From the NCBI GenBank assembly GCA_032207245.1, contig CM063509.1:97650912-97714911 (forward strand): 64,000 nucleotides of DNA, written 5' to 3'. Made by a program: the position numbers and the translations under genes. Shown here in pieces: positions 24,836-62,708 of this stretch (positions are counted from its first letter, which is position 1; each line of letters begins with the position of its first letter). Source of the stretch: Pardosa pseudoannulata (taxonomy: Eukaryota; Arthropoda; Arachnida; Araneae; Lycosidae). The notes beneath the pieces were generated by a model. It saw only the letters and a list, made by a program, of their open reading frames with translations. It was not told the DNA's origin and searched no databases.

Positions 24836-28377
<3,542 letters not shown>

Positions 28378-28872
28378 CAGATACTCCTCACTTAATGACT
28401 GAGTTCCATTCAGATGAACTGAATGTGGCCAATTGGTTAGGGTGCTGGCATTTGCTACCGGAGTTTGTGGGTTCAAATCCCACAGTGCCATGGATGTTTG
28501 TAGCCATTCAGAGTCAGCTTTAAGCTGTAGGTCCCGGTCTCATTAGCCCTCGTGTTGCAAAAAGTAGACTGTAGCACTCCAAACCAAACCAAAACCATTC
28601 AGACGATTATATCATCAAGTAAAGTGGTTGATAATCGAACAAATCATTTTAACAGAAAGAAAATAGTAACAATTTTTATCACATAATAGTGAGTATCATA
28701 CACTCATGATTCATTTTTAATAAAAATGTGTGAAAAAAATGAATGCATTTACTACTTGTATTTAGTTTCCAAACATTCCATACAGTAGTTAGTTCATTAG
28801 AAATTCAAAACTTGATTGGTTTTAAGTGCAAGTGATCATTAAGTGAATAGGTTATAAAGTGAGGAGTAACTG
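28378..28872. mobile_element. Tigger/pogo-like MITE split by SINE-A
   Basis: Inverted ends CAGATACTCCTCACTTAATG and AAGTGAGGAGTAACTG are flanked by TA at 28376-28377 and 28873-28874. The SINE at 28418-28594 lies near its left end. No transposase. Confidence 0.7.
28418..28594 (+). repeat. SINE-A copy 3
   Basis: Full-length, from ACTGAATGTGGCCAATTGG through GGGTTCAAATCCCAC to ACTCCAAACCAAACC. The 12-bp target duplication CCATTCAGA(T/C)GA is at 28406-28417 and 28595-28606. It lies inside a Tigger-like MITE. Confidence 0.88.
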
Positions 28873-28874
28873 TA

Positions 28875-30128
28875 TAAACTTCATGACAGCCTTTTACTTA
28901 TAAGCAGATATGTCAGTCTTGTTAAATATTATATGTATATTTAGTTACAGGGGATCGGTGATATTTTCTGCAAGGGTAAAAAAAAAATGTTTTCAAATAC
29001 CTTTTTAAATATAGAATCATAGGAATACGACTAGTAAGTTATAAAAAGGTTGGTCAGTAGATGTAAGGATGCTATAACCATTATTTGCTATTCAAAAACT
29101 AAGAAGACAATAGTCTAAAACTTTAAACAAATTTCAAATTGAAATAAATGTTTATACTACAATGGCATGTTAATATTTGTGCTAGCTAGCTTGTTGCTGA
29201 ACTGTTTAACAAGTACAAACCATTTTTAACATATTACTCCAGTAAAAAAAAATAAAATAAAAGTATTCTGTAGAATTTTAATTTATTTTGATTTTATTAG
29301 ATACAGAACTGTACATCTACTATATTTTTGATTTCTTAAAGATCCTATCAAAAAGAAGAATGCACATTTATATTATCAATAAACAATATATAATGATGTG
29401 AGCAAATGGAAGATCACTGATTGATCATAAATATCTAACTTACAGAACTATTATTAGCCAAAGAACAATATATAAACATCTTTTACGAAGTTTCAGGCTT
29501 AAGAAAGACTTATATACAATGTTTAATATATTTAAGATATATTAAAAAGACAGATAAATAATGTACTTAACTTTTCTCACCATATGCAGTGCTTGTACAT
29601 AATCAGTAATGAAAAATATTTTCACAATTGATTTCTTTACTTGAGCTGCAAATAAAACCCATTGATATAAATAAGAAAGAAATAGTTTTTGAGTAATAAT
29701 GGGAAATGAATAAAATATACAATACATGATAAGCAAAGCTTTACAACATTTAATATATGTAAATAGATCTAGAGGAATGAAATTATATCATACATCTTTT
29801 CCATTCAACATACAAAAGGAATCTTTACTACCTAATTCTATTTGCTATAAAGCAAACAGACAGATATTAAAGACAATAGGTGGCACATATTTCATACACT
29901 TAACATAAATGTATACATAGATACTAAATCTCAATAACACTCTCAAATATTACATATAAATGTCAATACCGGATACATATTAATTCATCTAAGTAACAGT
30001 TAAAACATCTAAACTGACTTAAAGCCATCTCAAACTCAATAACAATGAATATTACACATAGATAACACCTGCAAATAAGCATGAGAACACATTTTTAATA
30101 GCTTAAAAAATCCATAAGATGCCCTTAG
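28875..30128 (-). other. Downstream of the CMTM-like gene, probably partly 3' UTR
   Basis: AT-rich sequence immediately 3' of the stop codon at 30129-30131. Several TTTATT strings (AATAAA on the minus strand) could serve for polyadenylation but none can be singled out. No other gene seen. Confidence 0.4.
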
Positions 30129-30245
30129 TTAGCTAGATCGTATAGCAGTAAGCACAATGTCCTCAGGAACAGAAGAAGTCTTGGTTGCACATGAACGAAT
30201 AATAGTTAGGAAAACACAGACAATAGTACAAAGAAAACCAAACAC
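30129..30245 (-). CDS. CMTM-like gene, exon 4 (residues 218-255)
   Basis: It starts after the acceptor TTTTTAG with VFGFLCTIVCVFLTIIRSC (helix 4) and ends with a 20-residue tail SSVPEDIVLTAIRSS and TAA. The 3' UTR continues toward lower coordinates; no single polyadenylation site stands out in this AT-rich DNA. Confidence 0.82.
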   Translation of the reverse strand: MFGFLCTIVCVFLTIIRSCATKTSSVPEDIVLTAIRSS

Positions 30246-33200
30246 CTAAAAAGAAATTAAAAAGGAAGCATTAAATAATGTTAGTAATTTAAATAAAGGA
30301 AAAGTAAATAAGTTATTAGAAAAATTAAATTGGTAGCACCCGATACTTTTCATCAAAGCAGTACATAATTTTACAAAATTTATATTGTTTCTATTGACAT
30401 CAAAAAGGGGGATCAAATTTGTCAAAAGTTATATGGATGGAGATTTGCATAAATTACTGATTCAAATCAGTGATTTTCAACTGGTGGTACATGTACTACA
30501 GGGGGTACAACATTAGACCATTAGAAGGTAAGCAAAAATAAATTAGTCATGGTCACCACTCAGGTAAAAAGGGAACAAAACAACTAAGAAAGATTAAAAG
30601 AGCTTTAAAAGAAAATAGAAGTTTATATTAAATTGTCAGGTGTAATACTGACCTTGCTATTAATATAATCTTCATGAGTGAGGGACTACATCTTTTTAGT
30701 TCTTGTTGTGGTGATAAATGCAGTGAACTTTTTAGAAAGTCAATGTTTCTGTATACATTTGCTAGCTTTACGCTCATAAACAGGCATTTTTCTTATAGAT
30801 CTGTGGCTGCAGTGTCCTACTCTTGGGAAACTCCCCAGAAGCTGCTCTCAAAGTGAACACATTCTGTAAGGAATTTGCACCACGACTCATGTGTGCCCTT
30901 CACGATATCTACAAAAGAGCCCCATTGACCTCTTCTATCCAGAATTCCTTAAGGGAAATAAGAAGCCGGCTAGCAAAGGGGGGCTGATAAGGTTTTTCAG
31001 AGGTGGTTGTTTGTGTTTTTGCAGGCCTGCAGTACATCTGGAATGGAGGACTTCTCTTTTCGGCAGGGATCAAGTTTCAAGAATGCTACCCCCCCCCACT
31101 TCTGAAATGAATCAATAAAGTTCTACAGGATTTATTTGTTAACCACACAATGTCTCCTACATATGTTCATTTATCTTACATTCTATTAATAATCAATTTG
31201 TTTCATTTATTACTTTGCTATTAGTTAAAATTAACACTGATTAATAAATTTAGAATTCTCTAGTAATGTACTATGGATATGCTCTTTACACAATTCAAAT
31301 GCATGCTGATATGGCAAAACCCAAAAAGGACTATTTACAATACAATACTACTTGCTAAATAATTAAATCAAAAGTATTATTTTTATAGATCAATTACTAA
31401 GATATAATAAACTATTTGTGGTAAAATTCAGAAAGTATTTGAAAGTATATATCTTCTGCATATAATTGTAAATATTTAGATGAATTTAAAATTCAATCAC
31501 TATTGGATGATTGATCTATAAAAGAAAAAATAAACCTAAAATAAAGATGGTTGACCTTTTATAATATTCTTCTTTTAAAACATTGTCAATTAATACTAAG
31601 CATAAATGAAAGAACATATTTACCCATACAATTACACAAGAATATCACATACAGATAAAAATCAATCTAAAAATTGCGCAAACATGAAAATAGTTTAGCC
31701 ATTCTGATAGCTATAAGCCTGGTGAGTGATTTATTCAGTATAAAGCAGATAACTATAGAAAAGACCATACTTTTTATTAAACATTAATGCCCATTAAACA
31801 TTAAAATCTCACATCTTGTCCTCTTTTTAATAGACATAACAAAATCTTATAGACTAAAAATTATATAATTGTAAATTACTAGTAGTTGAACAATATTTAA
31901 AAAATACCTTAAATTAAATTACATATTTATGACTATGAATGTTTCCATATAATTTTTTATGAGTAATATAGAAATAGATCATTGTAACAAGAGATAAGAC
32001 AAATTTAATTCCATTTTCACAATATTTTAAAAAATAAACTAAAAAAGGGACTCACAGCTGATAATGTTATTTGAACTTTAGTCCATTCTGTAATAGGTGG
32101 TTCACTGTGACGAAAATGGTTTTCTGCATGAAGAAGCATGGCAGAGGAAAAAATGAAAAGACTACATAAACTCCCATGAAGAGCAGCATCCTAAAAAATT
32201 AATGTAGTGTGTATTTAGTTCAAAATTCTGTATTCATTTAATGTATAAAGGAAAATGATTTTTAAAACACAACTTATTAGTAAATACCATTATTTATAAC
32301 AGAGGTCTTCAAACTAGGTTCTGTGGAACCCTAGGGTTCCTACAGAAATTGACAGGGATATATAGGACATAAGGGATCCCTATTTGTTTACTCAAAGCAT
32401 CAAAACTAAAATAAAATTTTAACTTTTATAAAATATTGAAATCTGAAAGGCAGTTTTACTGCCAATTTCAACAATTAATCCATAGGTAAAAATATTTTGC
32501 AATAAAAAACAATCACAACAAAGTCATTAAATTGAAATCATGAATTTTCTTTTTATTTATTTTAATTTTAAATATTGTTTTGCTTTTGTTTAATATTCAA
32601 ATAATATATTTTAAAAAACAAAACAAAAAACCATTAGCTACCTTACCATACAATATCTTATTAGAGATGTTTATATTGTAATAAAATAAAGATGCAATAA
32701 TAATTTTGTAAATTTGTATATGATAAACTTTAGATATCTTATGTTTTCTGTTCTTTGATCAAGAATTTCAGTCAAGAAAATAATAAGCTCAAAGAGTTCT
32801 ATAATGTTTAAAAGGTTAAATAGGCCAGATCCACGATATTACTCAACTACAATCGAACTTCAATAACTCGAAGTCCCAGGGGACCCCCAAAAATATTCGA
32901 CTTATCCGAAGTTCGAGTTATCGAAGTTACCTACCATTCCTCTCAACTGCCGCTTAACATGGGTCGACATGGTTTAAATGGTTTGATATGTGCCATAATA
33001 TATAGTTGTAAGCATTTCAATTTTTTAATAGCCTATGTAAATAACAAGAGCAGAATGGGTTCAAAAGGTTTAAAACTCAAGAAATTTGGCCTCATTACAT
33101 ATTAATTAGTATACATACCTTGTAAATCTCATTTGAAAAAAGCAATTATTTTTAAGGTTGTTGGCATTCACAAAGTCACCTAATTTTTGAAGAGTTATAT

Positions 33201-36200
33201 AGAGTGTTGTCTGTACCTTCGGTGGTCTCCAGGTATTGTTGTATGATATGATTAGCCTCTTGTGCGAGAACGAAGAACTCGTGACCTTCGAGAACGAAGG
33301 TTCTCGAAGGTCACGAGTGAACTGGTATTCAAAGTTTTGAACAGAATTGTGTTTTTTACTGGGGAAATCTATCACAAACATTCGACTTAGAAGATGTTCG
33401 CTTCGAGTTATCGAGACAGTTTTTTAAAGAAAAGTATAGAAATGATTCGGGACTTGAATAAAAGTTCGAGGTAGCGGATTATTCGACTTATAGGAAGTCG
33501 AGTTATCGAAGTTTGACTGTAAAAACTTGATGACTATAGAAACATTTTGTACTTAAGATACTTACAATAACATTCCAGTACAGAGGAAAACTTTCAACAA
33601 CAGTGGTGATTCCAAGAATGAGAAATGCAGAAGCAACTAATATAGCAAATACTGAAACAAATATATGGGCCCGAACAGATGATGAAAATGGCATTTCTAG
33701 AATATCAATCTCTTTATCTCCAGCACTTGAAATACAGCTTAAGCTTATAACTGAACAAACCTATGTATTAATAAAATAAAAATAAGCAGTTTCATATAAA
33801 AGAAATTTCAACAGTAATTATAAAGTACTTATCCAATTATGGGCACTAGCAAAAACTCAAATCTTTAGTTATACCATAAAATTTATAACAAATTTACTCT
33901 AATAATTTTTTTTTAAAGATAACTATCTTTCTCAGATGACATTAATACATATTTTATATAAAACTATGACTTCTAAAATCCTCCTATTAATAAACACTAG
34001 AGTATTATAAGGACGATAATAAAAGCATGAAAGCTTTTTATTTTCTGTTGTTGTTGTACAGTGAAAATTAATATAAAGACAAATTTCATTTTAATGGAAC
34101 TCTAGAGTTAATAAAAAATTGGCAATTGGCAAAAATCCAAACTTTTATCGTTTTATTGTCAACTTCTGAAAAAACAATCATATCAATAGCAAAGTTGGAA
34201 AAAAATCATGATTTTTTTTAAAAAATCAAAAAAATCAGATTTATTTGATTTAAATCAGATTTTTTTCGATTTAAATCAGATTTATTTGATTTTTTTTTTC
34301 TGAATTCTAATTTTAATTATTGTTGTGTTTTTTATATTTTTTGCAATATACATGAAATAGTTTGTTATAAGTAACAACTGATCTATCTAGTATAATCTAC
34401 AAACTGATTACCTAAAATTAAATACATAAATTTTAATCTAAATACATTTGCTTATTTTGTAATTGGATGGTGCAAACTAAATAAGATGTAAATTTAAAGA
34501 ACAAATTAAATATTCATTTAATGCAAACTGTTTATTAAAAAACAAAAAATTCACAATTATTTCAATATTTTTAAGCAACGAATTATGGATTTAACTGTTT
34601 CAATAAAAATACTAGTTTTGATGTCGTATCCACTCCTAATTGGTTACGAAGGCTAGAATAAACAATACTAAAAGATTGGTTTGGAGTGCTACGGTCTACT
34701 TTTTGCAACACGAGGGCTAATGAGACCGGGACCTACTGTTTAAAGCCGATTCTGAACGGCTACGAACATCCATACCACTGTGGGATTTGAACCCATGAAC
34801 TCCAGTACCAAAGGCCAGCACACTAACCAATCGGCCATCATTCGGTCAATACCAAAAGAAGAAAACTGTCTTTCCATTCTAGCAGATAATGTGATGGCTG
34901 TTGTTATTTGGTAGACAAACTGGATTTCAAGTTCTGTAATACTCTCTTTCCCCCCCCCCATTACATAAAATAAATTCCACTAGTCATAACTAGTCATTGT
35001 ACCTACCCCTACTACATACTTTCTGATAACAACCCCTAAATTCTTAGAAAACATACTATCTATTTACACTTATTTACTTATTGGTATTTCTGTGCTGACT
35101 GATTACCAATTCTCCTGTCTTTCGAATGTAGGTTTTAAGAGAAGTGAAAAAAAATGGTTTAAATCAATGATTTTTTAAAAAAAATCAACTGATTTAAATC
35201 ATGCCAACCCTGATCAATAGATACTAATTATACTTGAAATAAATAAAACTGAATTATCTTTTAACTGTTATAGCCAGGGCCATAGCCAGAAATTATTTTC
35301 GGAGGGGGACCAAGGGAGAAAGACATCTTTATTTGTAAATGATACTTCAATTGATAAAAGGGAAAGAACTGTATTTCCAGAATACAGTGCCGGAAATACA
35401 GTGCTGTACTTCCAGCCAGTGACCCAGCAAGGCTTTTATGGTCTCAGCAGTTTTTTTCTAAAGGCGCCTCCACACTACGGTCCACTGCAAGCCATCACCA
35501 CCGTCTGGAGGGACTTTGGCTTATCGTGGCCGATGGCGGCAGACGATAAAATAGCCTTGGTGGATTATGACTTCGGAGGTGGTTTTTCTCCAAAGATCAA
35601 AGGCAACCAGATGCACAACTAAAGTGCACAGTAGACCCTATGGATGAATCAATGCGCTTAGCTAATTTAGTGGCCCAGCGTGTGGATGCGACCCGTGAAC
35701 CACCATTTGAGGTCATCATCAGGAAGTGGTGAACAACTGGCCATAGTGTGGAGGCTACATAAGAGAATAACAGTCCATGTTCATGAACAGCTAAGCAGAT
35801 AGCACACAAACGGGAGACATTGTCTATCTACAAAATGGACTTACAAAATTTCAGGGGGGGGGAACCAGTCCCCCAATTCCCTCCCCCTGCCTATGGCCTT
35901 GGTTATAGCAGAGTTGAATAAATTTCAAAGCAAATAAGCATAACAATGACCTCAAAGTAAAATTTGAAAGAATTTCACTATGTAAAGAAAAAGGATGGCT
36001 TTGTATCATTTTAAAAGAATATTTAAAATAAAACAATAACATCAAATGTTTATAATTCATAACATGCATATACTTCATACTGCTTTTTTTTTTAATAAAT
36101 GTTTTTTTGTATAATATGAAAGAGAATTACAAAAAATATTTGAACATTTCTATTGTAAATTGCTTTACACTCTTGATGTGGCATAATTATTTTAGAATCT

Positions 36201-36715
36201 TCATATTTTGTTTCAAGTGAAATTAAACATGTTACAATTATGATAAAATTTCAAATTTTTGAATTTCTATGAAGTATTAAGAATTTAAAGATGATCAATA
36301 CGATAATAGGATACAATGACTAAACAAAACATATGATTCATTTTCAATTAACAAGTTTTGATATGGTGATAAAATTTCATCATTTGTTACCTACCAGAAG
36401 AGCAAGTCGTAACATTCCTTCAGGTTTGCTAAAATAATCAGAGTGCCACTCTAAAATAATCGCGAATCTGACAGCTTGTTCGCTACTAACTGAACTAGGC
36501 GTTCGTCTGATGTTCCCATCAACTCCAGATGAACAGCCTGCATCACTTAATTCTTCCAGTTCATCAAGAGAAATATTTCTAAAAGTAGATTCTTCGGCAA
36601 TATGTCTAAAACCACCTTTATTGTGTTTCGTTATGTTTTCTGACAAAGAGTTTTCATCTTTCTCGCTCTCTTCAGAATGTGCATGAACAAAAACGTTCAT
36701 TTCGTTTCCCTCCAT
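30129..36715 (-). CDS. MARVEL-domain four-helix membrane protein, CMTM-like (4 exons joined)
   Basis: Four exons (36395-36715, 33566-33760, 32056-32190, 30129-30245) joined in phase 0 give a 255-residue protein. Residues 1-94 are a polar, acidic N-terminal region predicted to face the cytosol. Four hydrophobic segments follow at about 100-119, 140-158, 168-194 and 213-233, then a short C-terminal tail. The lead-in FSKPEGMLRLALLVCSVISL resembles the start of MARVEL domains, where a short motif before helix 1 is followed by four helices. The closest family is probably CKLF-like MARVEL (CMTM) proteins, which act in membrane trafficking; this is a fold-level call, and plasmolipin-like or other MARVEL proteins remain possible. 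All donors are GTAGGT, GTAAGT or GTGAGT and all acceptors end in TAG. It shares a start region with VAC14. Confidence 0.8.
30470..30545. repeat. hAT-type left end fragment in CMTM-like intron 3
   Basis: CAGTGATTTTCAACTGGTGG and TACAGGGGGTACAAC are typical of one group of hAT ends. No matching right end was found, so it is a fragment. Confidence 0.4.
30855..31110 (+). repeat. Interspersed repeat family, copy 1
   Basis: It aligns with 44840-45070: CCCCATTGACC, GGCTAGCAAAGGGGGGCT against GGCTAAGGGGCT, TCTTTTCGGCAGGGATCA against TTTTTTGGAAGGGATCA. It carries a 75-codon open frame without known features. Family unidentified. Confidence 0.6.
32056..32190 (-). CDS. CMTM-like gene, exon 3 (residues 173-217)
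   Basis: A 135-base phase-0 exon between TTTTTTAG and GTGAGT. It encodes helix 3 (HGSLCSLFIFSSAMLL), then a polar loop with His and Glu (HAENHFRHSEPP) before helix 4. Confidence 0.82.
32304..32370. repeat. hAT-type end fragment in CMTM-like intron 2
   Basis: CAGAGGTCTTCAAACTAGGT followed by GGAACCCTAGGGTTCC resembles a common hAT terminus. No partner end was found. Confidence 0.35.
32850..33519. mobile_element. Tigger/pogo-like MITE in CMTM-like intron 2
   Basis: Inverted ends CAATCGAACTTCAATAACTC and GAGTTATCGAAGTTTGACTG are flanked by TA at 32848-32849 and 33520-33521. Subterminal TTCGAGTTATCGAAGTT repeats occur at both ends. The element stops 45 bases short of the exon 2 donor. It contains a perfect 42-base hairpin at 33277-33318. 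The 91-codon open frame on the minus strand is not recognisable. Confidence 0.75.
33566..33760 (-). CDS. CMTM-like gene, exon 2 (residues 108-172)
   Basis: A 195-base phase-0 exon after an acceptor reading ACATAG. It encodes the rest of helix 1 (VCSVISLSCISS), a short polar loop and helix 2 (IFVSVFAILVASAFLILGI). The donor is GTAAGT. Confidence 0.82.
34190..35212. mobile_element. hAT MITE with ATTTAAATC-type ends
   Basis: Ends CAAAGTTGGAAAAAAATCAT and CATGCCAACCCTG (inverse CAGGGTTGGCATG), with internal AAATCAGATTTATTTGATTT repeats near the left end and GATTTAAATCA at the right. A perfect 8-bp target duplication ATCAATAG is at 34182-34189 and 35213-35220. SINE-A copy 4 is inserted inside. 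Confidence 0.85.
34676..34846 (-). repeat. SINE-A copy 4
   Basis: Full-length on the minus strand (ACCGAATGATGGCCGATTGG at its 5' end). The 13-bp duplication CAATAC(T/C)AAAAGA is at 34663-34675 and 34847-34859. It is inserted in a hAT MITE upstream of the CMTM-like gene's exon 2. Confidence 0.88.
35275..35901. mobile_element. hAT element (627 bp) with internal inverted arms
   Basis: Ends CAGGGCCATAGCCAG and CTATGGCCTTG, with G-rich and C-rich subterminal runs. A perfect 8-bp duplication GTTATAGC is at 35267-35274 and 35902-35909. A second inverted pair (GCCTCCACACTACGG near 35466, CATAGTGTGGAGGC near 35742) lies inside. Open frames on both strands show no known domain. Confidence 0.85.
36395..36715 (-). 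CDS. CMTM-like gene, exon 1 (residues 1-107)
   Basis: It opens at the ATG whose complement lies at 36713-36715 and runs to the donor CTG|GTAGGT. It contains a Ser/Glu-rich cytosolic region, DELEELSDAGCSSG and FSKPEGMLRLALL at the start of helix 1. Confidence 0.82.
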
Positions 36716-37165
36716 TTTCCCTTTTTAAGTAACAATACACAATTACTTTGAAAGGGTGAAAGTAACTTTTACATTAAAATTCGCATACATTTAAAACTTA
36801 CACAACATATTTCAACCGCAACATTTAACAAGATGTAAACAAATAATTGCCATGAAAGTGGAAGTACTTATCAGGATATTAAACATTTGAATATTTTTTT
36901 CAGTTAGGAAAATAATTTAGTAATGGTTCCTTTTCACAATTATTATTATATTTTTTATGTTGTTATGCAAAATAATCTTGTAATTTAATTTTAACAGTGA
37001 AATAATTCTTATGTGTTTCTATTCACTTCACTCAACTCAACCCAGTGATCATATACTCATTTCTTATTTTCATGCCCACTGTCAAACGAAAAGAATTGTA
37101 TATTTTAAGTATTAATGGAACTGAAATAAAACTATATATTTAAAGTAATTTTTTTTTATAGAAAA
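36716..37165. promoter_or_regulatory. Shared start region between two divergent genes
   Basis: About 450 bases separate the start codons of the CMTM-like gene (minus) and VAC14 (plus). Both transcription starts must lie close by, so a bidirectional promoter is likely. A splice acceptor-like tract (T-run ending ATAG at 37161) implies a VAC14 5' UTR intron, placing its first exon within or overlapping the other gene's 5' end. No TATA box can be singled out in the AT-rich background, and no repeat was recognised here. Confidence 0.5.
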
Positions 37166-59571
<22,406 letters not shown>

Positions 59572-59846
59572 GTAAGATCTGCATTTTTGTATTATTTTAT
59601 TATATGAAGAACATTCTGATAAAGTTCAACCATTTTATATTACAGGGAAACTGTATCACAAAGTGAAAAAACATGTTGCTGCTACTAAAACAAACCTTTT
59701 GCTATTTTATGCATAGTAATCACTAGCATTACCACATTTGTGTGTTTCATGAAATTAACTTCAGGAAACACATTTGATAAAGTCTTTATCTGGTAATTTC
59801 AGAACCTTCTTTGCAGCCTGTTGCATCTCTTTATCACTCTCTAAGG

Positions 59847-60774
59847 CAGGGGTCGGCAACCTGTTTGTTCTTAAGGGCGCAATACTAAATTTGAAAATCA
59901 CCTAGGGTGCATATTTTACAGATAATCAACAGGTATAAATAGGCGTTTAAAAAAATTGATTTTTTATAACTTTATTTTGTTAGTGTCATACATAATGATA
60001 CATACAGTTCAGTGTGAAACTTGGGTGTCCATACTTTCAGCTAATTTCTTATAATTGGGGATATATTTAGAGTTCCCGGTCCTTAAACAATTATCTACAT
60101 GTGAGTCATTAAGCTTTGTTCAGTATTTTGATTTCAAATTTTTCATATTTGAAAACAAAGACTCGCAATTGTATGTTGCACAATATGAATAAATTTCTCG
60201 CAATTGTATGTTGCACAATATGAATAAATTTTTAGCGCACATTTCCTTAAATTAGGATACTTATTTTCACCGACTAAATTCCAAAACATTTTATCATTAC
60301 TATGCGCTTTTAAAATAATATCACTTTGCAAGTTTATTATTTCTAATTCTAGGATAATATGAAGCTCGAAATACACTGAAACTAATTCAAGGACATCATC
60401 TTCAGTAACATTGAATGGATTTATGAAAAATCTTAGAACTGGTTCTAATGCTGCAAAATCGTCAAATCTAGAAGAAAACTCTTCTATTAGTTTATCTATA
60501 ATTTCTAAATATGATGTAGCAGTAAAATTTTCGTTATTCAAATTTAAACTCTCAACAGTATATTTTTGTATTTGGGATATGTTATAATGATTTTTTCAAT
60601 AGATTGGATTTCAACAACACTAACTTGCATTTGAATGTCCTAAACTCAACTGACTACTTGCTGTATATCGCCGTTTGACAAGAGTAAGTAAATCGCTCTG
60701 GCTATCATACATTTACATTAGTCCAGTGAGGGTGCATTAAAAATCGATCGGGGGCGCCGCGTTGCCTACCCCTG
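59847..60774 (-). mobile_element. hAT element with transposase C-terminal fragment (928 bp)
   Basis: Ends CAGGGGTCGGCAACCTG and GCGTTGCCTACCCCTG, with a perfect 8-bp target duplication CTCTAAGG at 59839-59846 and 60775-60782. The minus-strand frame 60541-60143 (132 codons) encodes a hAT transposase C-terminal part. It has NDKMFWNLVGENKYPNLRK and CALKIYSYCATYNCEKF, as in animal hAT (ZBED/SCAND3-like) proteins. The expected continuation is destroyed by a 35-bp exact duplication. The catalytic core is absent, so it is an internally deleted copy. Confidence 0.88.
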
Positions 60775-60782
60775 CTCTAAGG

Positions 60783-61767
60783 GATATCCTGATGCTGACT
60801 TTATGAAAAGTGGAAGTCTGGTGGGAGCAAGTTCAGATCTGTAGTCTAAATGATTAAATCTCTCCTATTCTAGATAATGAATCATTCTCCAGTGTCCCTA
60901 GGTGTAAGCAATCTCATAGTTTTCATCCAATAACAAAACCACTTGTTTTGGGAACCATTGTTTCTTTCATCAAATGACAAATTTCAGTTTGCTTATTATG
61001 TGGCAGTAGTAGCAGTAGTATATGATGTTGATGGTCCTTGCAGTAAGGAAATTAAGGAAATTGACATCAGGACCAACTTTAATCATTTTACCTCTTCCCT
61101 CCCCCTAAATTATTATTGAAAGAGGAATAATTGATAGCTACAAATTTAATTTTGAGAAATTTCTATCTCTATCTGTCGCACTTATTTTCAAAGAAAGTAA
61201 AATTCTTATAGCAATAGCAAGATTTAGTACCAAATCTAGTTAAAACATTTGAAAGCTTAAAATTTTTTTTTCTTCTAATAAAGCCTGACTACAGATTGCT
61301 ATACTTTAAGTTTTTTTAGAGATTCATAAGCTTGGATGTTTCTGTGGGATTAAAGCTAACTTGGTCTGTAGGTTTAGGGGTTTACTTATATCTGTGTTTT
61401 ACTGTAAAGACACAATACAGGTAGTACTGAGCTCAGGCATGATGGTCTGCAGCTTCTCTCTTTTTTTTTTTAAGTCAGCTCATACATTATCCATTGTCTC
61501 ATTACATTCTGATCATCAAGAATTCAGGAAAGAAAGTCTTCCATTATGAAAGTGTTTTTTATTTTAGGTGAGCATTGAACAATAAAAAAAAATCAATGAA
61601 TTGTCAATCTACCATTTCAGGGAAATCAGTGAAACAAAATTATTTACGATTCTAGGTTTAGTGTAGCTGAAACTTGAAAGGAAACCATTTCTGAAATTTA
61701 TTTCAAATTTTAAAAATGTAGTTTTATATTTTATGATGCATCTTTAAAAAATATTATAATTTTCTTG
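60783..61767 (+). other. Unannotated VAC14 3' region, no exon seen
   Basis: I searched for a terminal VAC14 exon (an LLQHF-like helix after an acceptor) and found none. The 62-codon open frame at 61361-61549 has no family features. Confidence 0.4.
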
Positions 61768-62708
61768 TAAGGTATCTGTCTACGTTGAAAACTTAATTTT
61801 TTGCCGAATGTCATAAATTTTTTTATTTCTCTATTGTAAAATTTAAACTTTTAGGCTTCTAAATCTGTTCTTGTTTTGTCTCTACGGTATTTTAAAGAAA
61901 AGTTACAGCTATTTAAACATCAGTGACAGCTGTCAAAACAAAATGGAAGTAGCAACTTCGGAACCGGGAGTTGTGAATTTAAATCCTTTTAAAGAGCATT
62001 TTTTGGACAAAACTTTTTAAATTTTCATGAAGATTAGTTTAAACATTTTTCTAGTATTTTTAATAATTAGCAATTTGTAAATTAGAAAGTTTTGAAGCAA
62101 GAAAGTGTGGGGAATATTAAACATGTATTTTAATTTGTTAATAGTTAAAGTTGCTTTCACAAACTTCAAATGTGTTTTTGTCAGAACTGTATTTTTAATA
62201 AAATGTTGAAACTTGAAATGGGATTTCTCAAAAAGTTCTTAAAATATTTGTTGAAAATTATTTTGAATTGTTTTGATGGTATTTACTAGTAAATGACCTA
62301 AAAGCTTTAAATTTGGATAATTTTTAATGAGGTTACACTCATAGATATAAAAGTAATGAAAATTCGTTAAAAATTCAGTGTGTATGATTGTGAAGGACCC
62401 AAATTTTTTACCAAATGTAAATTAAGCAAAGACTTTAGGTGATTCACTAGTCCAGTGTATAAGAAATGTGTTGCATCAAAAAATATTGAAATAATTTAAT
62501 TTATTAAAAAATTAGACCTCTTGAAAAAATCCAAATTTTTTACTAAATTTTCTTTATTTATTAGAATTTTTATAAAAACTTCTCCAGGAATAATTTTTTT
62601 AAGTACAATTCTCTATGATAATATAAAAAATAAATCTAAGAATGTAAAAACATGAACTAGTTTCTACGTTTAAACAAAAAAGTTCTCCGAACGTAGATGG
62701 ATACCTTA
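61768..62708. mobile_element. TIR element of about 940 bp, TA target
   Basis: Ends TAAGGTATCTGTCTACGTT and AACGTAGATGGATACCTTA are inverted repeats differing at two positions, with TA at both borders. No known transposase. It contains an acceptor-like TTTTAG at 61850-61855 with an open stretch, unlikely to be a VAC14 exon. Mariner-like or other TA-target family. Confidence 0.65.

Noticed and set aside
35401..35809. Open frames of about 70 codons on both strands.
   Set aside because: They lie wholly within a hAT element with a perfect target duplication and show no domain or splice context.
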